From NCBI RefSeq assembly GCF_025152575.1, contig NZ_CP102293.1:744001-808000 (forward strand): a stretch of 64,000 bases of DNA. Reading direction: 5' to 3'. This DNA comes from Subdoligranulum variabile (lineage in GTDB: Bacteria > Bacillota > Clostridia > Oscillospirales > Ruminococcaceae). Within the stretch, counting starts at the first letter, position 1, and each line of letters begins with the position of its first letter. Position numbers and translations under genes: made by a program. Shown one piece after another: positions 57,928 to 64,000 of this stretch. The notes beneath the pieces are model-generated. The model had not been told where the DNA came from. It searched no databases and was given only the letters and a program-made list of their open reading frames with translations.

Positions 57928-60231
57928 TTACAGTTTGAGCACGGGTTTGCCGTCCTCGGCCACCAGCTGCACCGTGGCGGGCGCGGTGCCAAGGCAGCCT
58001 TCCACCAGCGCTTCGGCGACGGGATCCTCCACCGCCTTGCGGATGGTGCGGCGCAGTTCGCGGGCACCATACTTGGTGGAACTCTGGGCCACGATGGCTG
58101 CCAGCGCGGGCTGGTCGTAGGTCAGCGTGATGCCGTGGTTGGTCAGGCCGGGCTTGTATTCGTCCAGCATGAGGGCGGCGATCTTCTCCAGATTTTCCTG
58201 GCTCAGGGGATGGAAGGTGATGATCTCATCCACGCGGCCGATAAACTCGGGGCGCAGGAACTCCTGCAGGGCCTTCAGGCTCTTGTCGGCACTGGCCACC
58301 TCCAGCTTCTTGCCGAAGCCGGTGGCGCCGCTCTGGTCGGTGGAGCCCGCATTGGAGGTCATGCAGATGACGGTGTTGGAGAAATCCACCGTGCGGCCCT
58401 GGGCGTCGTTGATCTTGCCTTCGTCCAGGATCTGCAGCAGGATGTTCATCACATCGGGATGAGCCTTCTCGATCTCGTCAAAGAGCACCACACTGTAAGG
58501 ATGGCGGCGCACTTTCTCGGTGAGCTGACCGGCCTCGTCGTAGCCCACGTAGCCCGGGGGCGAACCGATGAGACGGGAGACCGCGTATTTTTCCATATAC
58601 TCGCTCATGTCGATGGAGATCAGCGGATCCACCGTGTCGAAGAGCTGATTGGCCAGCTGTTTGACCAGTTCGGTCTTGCCCACACCGGTGGGGCCCACAA
58701 AGATGAAGCTGGCCGGACGATGACGGCCGGACAGATCGGCACGGGCCCGCTTGATGGCACCCGCCACCGCATGGACGGCCTCATCCTGGCCGATGATGTG
58801 GGCCTTGAGGGCTTCCTCCAGACCCTGCAGACGGCCGTATTCCGTCTCCTGGATCTTGACGGCCGGAATGCCGGTCCAGAGTTCCACCACCTGGGCCACA
58901 TCGTCCATGGTCACCTGGATCTCGGCCACACGCAGCTGGAGCGCGGGCAGCTTTTCCCGCTGCTGGGCCAGCTCCGTCTTAACCGCCGCCAGGGCTTCGT
59001 AGTCGATGGCTGCATCCTGGCCGTTCTCCGGTTCGGGATTTTCCAGATCATGCTCCTGATTTTCCAGTTCCGCCACCTTGCGCTGGGTCGCGATCAGCTC
59101 GGTGATCTCGGGATGACGCAGGTTGCAGCAGGCGCAGGATTCATCCAGCAGGTCGATGGCCTTGTCGGGCAGGAAGCGGTCGGTAATATAGCGTTCCGAC
59201 AGCTTGACGATCTGAGTGACGATGGGATCGGGGACCCGGACACAGTGGTGTTTCTCGTAGTAGACACGGATGCCCTTGAGCACCTCGATGGTGTCCTGGA
59301 TGGAGGGTTCCTCCACCTTGACGGGCTGGAAGCGCCGTTCCAGGGCGGAGTCCTTCTCAATATATTTGCGGTATTCCGCAAACGTCGTGGCGCCGATGAC
59401 CTGCATCTGTCCGCGGGAGAGGGCCGGTTTCATGATGTTGGCGGCGTTCATGGCGCCGTCCGAGTCACCGGCCCCCACAATGGAATGGATCTCGTCGATG
59501 AACAGGATGATGTTGCCGGCCGCCTTCACCTCGCTGATGAGTCCCTTGACCCGCTGCTCGAACTGGCCGCGGAACTGGGTGCCGGCGATGAGGGCCGTCA
59601 TGTCCAGCAGGTAGATCTCCTTGTCCTGCAGCCGCGCCGGGACCTTGCCTTCCGCGATGCGCTGGGCGATGCCTTCGGCGATGGCCGTCTTGCCCACGCC
59701 CGCCTCACCGATGAGGCAGGGGTTGTTCTTCTGGCGGCGGCAGAGGATCTGGATGGTGCGGTAGATCTCCCGGTCGCGGCCGATGATCCGGTCGGTCTTG
59801 CCGTCCCGGGCCTTCTGGGTCAGGTTCTCGCAGTAGGTGTCCAGGAACTTGCGGCGGGGCGTTTTGTCCTTTTTGCCGTTCTTGCCGCCCTTGCCCTGGT
59901 CCCCGTTCTGGCGCTGGGCGCCGAACCCGAAGGGGAAGACCGGCGAACCGCCGGGCACAAAATCGTCCTGGGCGCCTTCTTCGGGGGCGTCCTCCCCGGT
60001 GGGGGTCAGCGCGCCGGACTCGGCGGCTTCCTGCAGGAAGGAACTCATCCGTTCCTCCATATTTTCCAGATCCTGGTCGGACATACCAAATTGTTTCATC
60101 AGATCATCCACCGGCTGGATATGCATGGCCCGGGCGCAGGTCAGGCAGTAGCCTTCCTGCACCGGTTTGCCGTTTTCCATCCGCTGGACAAAGACCACAG
60201 CGGGACGCTTTTTGCAGCGTACACAAAGCAT
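57928..60231 (-). CDS. ClpE-like AAA+ unfoldase with N-terminal zinc finger
   Basis: 767 residues. The N-terminus [10 protein letters not shown]...YCLTCARAM gives a four-Cys zinc finger as in ClpE, not the double Clp-N domain of ClpC. The two AAA+ modules have Walker A GEAGVGKT (175-182) and GPTGVGKT, with [11 protein letters not shown] and FDEIEKAH. The middle coiled coil (about 400-470) is short. A TGF near the ClpP-contact loop (SGATGFGKK) suggests it feeds ClpP. Start 60231 has GAGAGG upstream; GTG at 60240 is less likely. No CtsR or CIRCE box is seen. Confidence 0.93.
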   Translation of the reverse strand: MLCVRCKKRPAVVFVQRMENGKPVQEGYCLTCARAMHIQPVDDLMKQFGMSDQDLENMEERMSSFLQEAAESGALTPTGEDAPEEGAQDDFVPGGSPVFPFGFGAQRQNGDQGKGGKNGKKDKTPRRKFLDTYCENLTQKARDGKTDRIIGRDREIYRTIQILCRRQKNNPCLIGEAGVGKTAIAEGIAQRIAEGKVPARLQDKEIYLLDMTALIAGTQFRGQFEQRVKGLISEVKAAGNIILFIDEIHSIVGAGDSDGAMNAANIMKPALSRGQMQVIGATTFAEYRKYIEKDSALERRFQPVKVEEPSIQDTIEVLKGIRVYYEKHHCVRVPDPIVTQIVKLSERYITDRFLPDKAIDLLDESCACCNLRHPEITELIATQRKVAELENQEHDLENPEPENGQDAAIDYEALAAVKTELAQQREKLPALQLRVAEIQVTMDDVAQVVELWTGIPAVKIQETEYGRLQGLEEALKAHIIGQDEAVHAVAGAIKRARADLSGRHRPASFIFVGPTGVGKTELVKQLANQLFDTVDPLISIDMSEYMEKYAVSRLIGSPPGYVGYDEAGQLTEKVRRHPYSVVLFDEIEKAHPDVMNILLQILDEGKINDAQGRTVDFSNTVICMTSNAGSTDQSGATGFGKKLEVASADKSLKALQEFLRPEFIGRVDEIITFHPLSQENLEKIAALMLDEYKPGLTNHGITLTYDQPALAAIVAQSSTKYGARELRRTIRKAVEDPVAEALVEGCLGTAPATVQLVAEDGKPVLKL

Positions 60232-60284
60232 AGGTTTCACCTCTCTATAAGAAAAAGCATTCGCTTGTAAATTCCGATGGTTCT

Positions 60285-60313
60285 ATTATCGGGCGAACCT
60301 ACGGTTTTTGCAA
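60285..60313 (-). promoter_or_regulatory. Promoter of the ClpE-like operon
   Basis: Minus strand TTGCAA (60313-60308), 17-nt spacer, GATAAT (60290-60285). Confidence 0.72.
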
Positions 60314-60345
60314 GCGATGGCTGGGATTGTTTAGAATTTTTTCAT

Positions 60346-61008
60346 TTAATAATGTGTCAGAAACGGATTGAAGGCGCCGAAAATGCTGTACCCCACGCTC
60401 TGGTCCAGAATGTGCAGCGTGAAGAATTCCACCGAGCCGGCGGTCACACTGGCCAGGAACCACAAAAGCAGCGCCAGCAGCCAGCAGTCCAGTGCACCGG
60501 TGGCAAGGCCCAGCACAAGGCCCAGCAGCCGGTTGAGGCCGCCCACCAGCGGTATGGCGTTGACACCACGGAACAGCCCCACCAGCAGCCGGAAGATCCA
60601 CCGCACCGCCATGCAGAGCACCACAAAAAGCAGCACCTGCACGAAGGGCAGCAGGATGGGTTCCAGCGCCGTGGTGATCTGACCGGGCAGGGTATCCCCC
60701 GCCCCCTGGACCAGCTGGGCCAGGGTGGTACGCACCGTTTCCGGCAGGAAATCCAGTCCCTGGACGGCGGCTGCCAGATCCCCGCCCGACTGGGCCACGG
60801 CGGTCTCCACCTTTTCCGAGACCGAACCGCTGAGGAACTGGTCATAGATGGGTCCCGCCAGGGTGCGGCTGGCCCACACCGCCACCCCGACGCCCACCAC
60901 GGCGCCGATGAGCTCGGTCAGGCCGGCCAGAAAGCCCTTGCGCCAGCTGGCCACCGCCGCAAAGGCGAACACAACCAAAAAAATCAGATCATAGATCCAT
61001 GCTATCAT
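60346..61008 (-). CDS. CvpA-family membrane protein
   Basis: 220 residues with four helices. It starts MIAWIYDLIFLVVFAFAAVA and has WRKGFLAGLTELIGAVVGV, the CvpA signature helix pair. A soluble loop lies at about 60-105. The role is not settled (colicin V production, biofilm and envelope homeostasis in relatives). The start at 61008 has AAAGGA 11 nt upstream; 61038 is a longer alternative that would overlap the DUF5711 gene. Confidence 0.82.
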   Translation of the reverse strand: MIAWIYDLIFLVVFAFAAVASWRKGFLAGLTELIGAVVGVGVAVWASRTLAGPIYDQFLSGSVSEKVETAVAQSGGDLAAAVQGLDFLPETVRTTLAQLVQGAGDTLPGQITTALEPILLPFVQVLLFVVLCMAVRWIFRLLVGLFRGVNAIPLVGGLNRLLGLVLGLATGALDCWLLALLLWFLASVTAGSVEFFTLHILDQSVGYSIFGAFNPFLTHY

Positions 61009-61030
61009 ACAATACAGAGTCCTTTCCCTA

Positions 61031-62374
61031 TCATTCATCGGGCGGCGTCAGCACGTCCGCCTGGCTGCCGGAGAAGACCAGCAGCTTGTCGGCTTCCAGC
61101 ACCGCCACCGGATGAGCTGCCAGATCGTCCTGCAGCCAGTTCTGCACACCGTCGTAGCTGTAGCATTCCACGGCGTTGGGGCAGAGCAGATAGACGTCGG
61201 TGTCGGTGGCCGTCACGCCGTAGGCCTGGCGGGCGGGGATCTCGGCCAGGACGGTCAGATCCTCGTCAAAGGTCACCAGGCTGTTGCCGCCGCGGATGTT
61301 CAGCAGCAGCGCTGTCTGCCGGGTGCCGGGTGCGGCACTCTGCAGTGTGGCACCGCCGAAGTCATAGCGCGCGGTCTCGGTGGCCGTGCGCGGGTCCAGC
61401 ACCGCAATGTAGGTGTCGAACACAGCTACCACACGGTTATCGGTCTGCCAGTCCAGGCGCAGCAGCATGCTTCCCTGGCTTGCCTGGTAGACCGGTCCCT
61501 CCTCGGTGTCTGCGGTATCCATGAAGTAGACATTGCAGCTGAGCTGCCCGTCCCGCGCCGCCAGCGTACCAGCCGCAAAGCGGCGGTTGTCCGGAGCAAA
61601 ATCCAGCGCGATGGGCGTGCCCTCGCTCTGGGTCATCTGCCAGCTGTAGGTGGGATTGAAGGATGGATCGAAGATCTGCAGCTGGGCGGTATAGCGTCCC
61701 GATTCGGTAACCACCGCCAGCGTATTGTTGTTGGACATGGCACACAGCAGGATGCCTTCGTCGAAGGTGCGGGTAAAGAGGCTGCGGGTCCGGCTGGACA
61801 CCTGCAATTCGTTGCCGGCGCGGTTGTAAACCACGAACCGGGTACCTCCCACCGCCAGCACCGGGCGGGCGTAGGAGGGCTGGAATTCATACACCTGGCT
61901 GCCGTAGGCGGAATAGACCACCACGTCCTCGCTGCCCAGCTCCACGAATCCGCCGGCCAGTTCTTCGATCTGCAGCGGTTCGGTGATACCGGTGTTCACC
62001 GGCCAGCTGCCGCTGCCCCGGTTGAGGTAGAGTGTCAGGCTGTCCACACCGTCGGCCAGCAGGGCAATGGAGGCCGACATGGCCCCCGTAAAGATGGCGA
62101 TGAACAGCGCAATGATGAGCACCACCACCCCCAGCGCGATGGTGCGGCGGCGCTGCCGCTGTTTGAACAGCGGCGTCAGGGATTTGAGGTTGGTGGTCTG
62201 GGTTTTGTCGGGCGTCGGGGGCGTTGCGGAAGGTTCACCGCGCCGTACCGGCTGCGGTGTGCGCAGCCCGATGTCTCCGCTGGTACCGGGGATGGGTTTG
62301 GTGGAGGTATGCCCCTGTTCCCGCGCCAGCATCCGCTGCCGGCGTTCCTGGCGTTCCTTTTCGGCTTTGTTCAC
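61031..62374 (-). CDS. DUF5711 family single-pass membrane protein
   Basis: 447 residues. A basic cytoplasmic head (1-80) is followed by TM helix TIALGVVVLIIALFIAIFT, then an extracellular part of about 340 residues with six or seven beta-propeller-like repeats (for example TRFVVYNRAGNELQV; DTYIAVLDPRTATETARY). DUF5711 proteins of Clostridia have this layout; function is unknown. The start is GTG at 62374 with AAAGGAGGG upstream. It lies 30 nt after truA in an operon with ecfT and the CvpA-like gene. Confidence 0.85.
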   Translation of the reverse strand: MNKAEKERQERRQRMLAREQGHTSTKPIPGTSGDIGLRTPQPVRRGEPSATPPTPDKTQTTNLKSLTPLFKQRQRRRTIALGVVVLIIALFIAIFTGAMSASIALLADGVDSLTLYLNRGSGSWPVNTGITEPLQIEELAGGFVELGSEDVVVYSAYGSQVYEFQPSYARPVLAVGGTRFVVYNRAGNELQVSSRTRSLFTRTFDEGILLCAMSNNNTLAVVTESGRYTAQLQIFDPSFNPTYSWQMTQSEGTPIALDFAPDNRRFAAGTLAARDGQLSCNVYFMDTADTEEGPVYQASQGSMLLRLDWQTDNRVVAVFDTYIAVLDPRTATETARYDFGGATLQSAAPGTRQTALLLNIRGGNSLVTFDEDLTVLAEIPARQAYGVTATDTDVYLLCPNAVECYSYDGVQNWLQDDLAAHPVAVLEADKLLVFSGSQADVLTPPDE

Positions 62375-62404
62375 GAGGGGCTTCCCTCCTTTCCGGGTAG
62401 TGCG

Positions 62405-63154
62405 TTACAGGTCCGGGTAGGCCACATCTTCGAGAAACAGCCCCTTGGCAGGCAGCGTCGGGCCGGCCTGGCGGCGGTCCCGGCTCTGCAGCAGGGCGGG
62501 GATGGAATCCGGCGTGCGCTTGTGCAGCCCGGCTTCCACCAGCGTTCCCGCCAGGATACGGACCATATTGTACAGGTAACCGTCGGCAGTGACGGTAATG
62601 ACAAAACGGTCACCGCAGCGGGACACCGTGCACCGGGAGATGGTACGCACGGTATCACCGTGGGCAGCGACCGAAGAACCCGACGCACACAGCGCCAGGA
62701 AGTCATGGGTACCGACGAACTGCGCGGCCGCCGCCTGCATGGCGGCAAGGTCCAGCGGCTGGGCTACCCGGTGACAGGTGTCCAGCGTAAAGGGGTCGTC
62801 GATACGTGCATTGAGGATGTGGTAGCAGTAGGTTTTTTCGTGGGCGGCGTAGCGGGCGTGGAAACCCTCCGGCACCGCCTGCACCGCCAGGGCACGGATG
62901 TCCGGCGGCAGATGGGCGTTGAGCGCCGGCACGATCTTTTCTGCCGGAACTCTGCCAGTATAGCAGAAACTGAGCGCGAAACGCCGCGCATGAACGCCTG
63001 CATCGGTGCGGGAGCAGCCTTTTACGTCGGGGCGGCTGCCCAGGACCGCCTGCATGGCGTCCTGCAGCACGGCGCAGACGGTGGGGGCGTTGGGCTGCAC
63101 CTGAAATCCCGCATAGTTTGTCCCCTTATAGGTGATCCACAAAAGATACGTCAT
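62405..63154 (-). CDS. truA: tRNA pseudouridine synthase A
   Basis: 249 residues. The catalytic Asp is in GCSRTDAGVHARRF, and YKGTNYAGFQVQP is the N-terminal signature. It converts U38-40 in tRNA anticodon stems to pseudouridine. The ATG overlaps the ecfT stop by 4 bases. The ecfA-ecfT-truA order is conserved in many Bacillota. Confidence 0.97.
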   Translation of the reverse strand: MTYLLWITYKGTNYAGFQVQPNAPTVCAVLQDAMQAVLGSRPDVKGCSRTDAGVHARRFALSFCYTGRVPAEKIVPALNAHLPPDIRALAVQAVPEGFHARYAAHEKTYCYHILNARIDDPFTLDTCHRVAQPLDLAAMQAAAAQFVGTHDFLALCASGSSVAAHGDTVRTISRCTVSRCGDRFVITVTADGYLYNMVRILAGTLVEAGLHKRTPDSIPALLQSRDRRQAGPTLPAKGLFLEDVAYPDL

Positions 63155-63972
63155 CCTACCAGCCCCGGCACAAAAAAGCGTGTGGAAACGATGACCGCCA
63201 GCGCAACGGCCAGCACCACGGCGCAGCGGGCGTCGGCGGCGGTGAACCGCAGCTGCTTGAGGCGGGTACGGCCCTCACCGCCGTGGTAGCAGCGGCATTC
63301 CATGGCCATGGCCAGCTCGTCGGCCCGACGGAAGGCCGAGATGAACAGCGGAATAAGGATGGGCACCAGCGCCTTGATGCGCTGGGTGAACTTGCCGGTG
63401 TCCAGCATGGCGCCGCGGGCCTTCTGGGCGTTCATGATCTTCTCGGTCTCCTCGATAAGGGTGGGGATGAACCGCAGGGCAATGGTCATCATCATGGCCA
63501 GCTCATGCACCGGGAAGTGCACCTTTTCCAGCGGCCGGAGCAGATTTTCGATGGCATCCGTCAGGACGATGGGGCTGGTGGTGTAGGTCAGCAGGCTGGT
63601 GCCCGCAATGAGGGCGCAGACCCGCACCGCCAGCAGGATGGCATAGCGCACACCCTCGGCGTAGATTTTGAAGACCCAGAAATGCATCAGCGGTTCCCCC
63701 TGCCCCGTGACGAAGAAGAGGTTGAGCACCGCCGTGAAGATGACGATGGGCACGATGGGTTTGAGGCTGCGCAGGATCAGTTTGCCGGGGATCCGGGCTA
63801 CCCGGTAGAGCACGGCCAGCAGCAGCAGGGACAGGGCAATGCCCAGGGGATTGGCCGCCACGAAGAGCACCACGATATAGGCGATGGTGGCGATGAGTTT
63901 GAGCCGCGGGTCACATTGATGGATGACCGAACGTCCGGGATAGTATTGCCCGATGGTAATGTCTTTGAGCAT
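63151..63972 (-). CDS. ecfT: Energy-coupling factor transporter transmembrane subunit
   Basis: 273 residues with about five or six helices. The C-terminal ARKARGAMLDTGKF and ELAMAMECRCYHG segments contain the Ala-Arg-Gly coupling motifs that dock the EcfA ATPases. It is the scaffold of a vitamin/cofactor importer shared by several S components. N-terminal DPRLKLIATI is a family hallmark. The ATG overlaps or abuts the upstream gene stop (TAAATG). Confidence 0.95.
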   Translation of the reverse strand: MLKDITIGQYYPGRSVIHQCDPRLKLIATIAYIVVLFVAANPLGIALSLLLLAVLYRVARIPGKLILRSLKPIVPIVIFTAVLNLFFVTGQGEPLMHFWVFKIYAEGVRYAILLAVRVCALIAGTSLLTYTTSPIVLTDAIENLLRPLEKVHFPVHELAMMMTIALRFIPTLIEETEKIMNAQKARGAMLDTGKFTQRIKALVPILIPLFISAFRRADELAMAMECRCYHGGEGRTRLKQLRFTAADARCAVVLAVALAVIVSTRFFVPGLVG

Positions 63973-64000
63973 TTACTCCACCCCCTTGTTCTGTCTGGCG
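63973..64000 (-). CDS. C-terminal tail of an upstream gene, probably an EcfA ATPase
   Basis: Reading from 64000 gives ARQNKGVE followed by TAA (63975-63973). The stop touches the ecfT ATG, as in ecfA2-ecfT junctions. Only eight codons are visible, so the product rests on the usual gene order alone. Confidence 0.45.

Noticed and set aside
60232..60345. CtsR or CIRCE operator before the ClpE-like gene
   Set aside because: Neither the heptad direct repeat nor the CIRCE inverted repeat is present.

Overview
The window looks like a chromosomal segment of a GC-rich, Gram-positive anaerobe of the Bacillota. It fits best with the Oscillospiraceae (Faecalibacterium / Gemmiger / Subdoligranulum relatives). 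The evidence is a fused IspH-ribosomal S1 gene, a CD1247-type N-terminal domain protein, a SpoIID-domain protein, PPi-type phosphofructokinases, an ECF transporter, strong AGGAGG-like ribosome sites, many GC-rich intrinsic terminators, and no outer-membrane genes. The genus is an inference. I see no tRNA, rRNA, IS element, phage gene or CRISPR array, and no gene-free gap longer than about 300 bases.

Layout. 1-3475 (+): end of a glycosyltransferase operon (GT4, GT2, DUF2304), a small conserved protein and a polytopic membrane protein. 3521-7235 (-): CD1247-domain protein, efp, endonuclease IV-like protein, yqeG, rpsU and an acyltransferase-like membrane protein. 7359-10972 (+): HAD phosphatase and two tandem phosphofructokinases separated by a repeat and a terminator. 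11036-28970 (-): two-module GT-C glycosyltransferase, cysS, membrane protein, pgsA, rimO, recX, recA, prmC, a DUF1385 protein, a two-component system with a lipoprotein, a ZIP transporter, deoC with a tiny upstream ORF, and gtrA. 29043-39966 (-): one long gene string in which surface-glycan genes run into fused ispH-S1, plsC, cmk and a flavoprotein. 40066-44654 (-): a sugar-amidination module (HisH- and HisF-like subunits and two N-acetyl sugar amidotransferases) with two small companion genes. 44867-50817: DUF362 ferredoxin protein, esterase, gapA, two uncharacterised genes and a SpoIID-domain protein. 50851-57909: fructose-type PTS, MsmX-like ATPase, two AraC regulators, galE and a metzincin-like lipoprotein. 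57928-64000 (-): ClpE-like unfoldase, CvpA-like protein, DUF5711 protein, truA, ecfT and the tail of an upstream gene.

How the genes work together. The strongest theme is cell-surface glycan assembly. The genes at 35333-44654 resemble parts of the WbpG/HisH2/HisF2 pathway, which converts acetamido sugars to acetamidino sugars. They are joined by an SDR, a TIM-barrel isomerase, two GT2 enzymes, an FAD oxidoreductase and a membrane protein. The second theme is central carbon metabolism: gapA, two PPi-type PFKs, PTS IIABC, a shared sugar-ABC ATPase, galE and deoC. The rest is housekeeping.

Regulation seen by eye. I found 17 promoter-like hexamer pairs, nearly all with a 17-nt spacer and a -35 beginning TTGC rather than TTGACA. 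At nine or so junctions an intrinsic terminator lies only about 20-50 nt before the next start codon, which suggests leaky internal terminators or attenuation.
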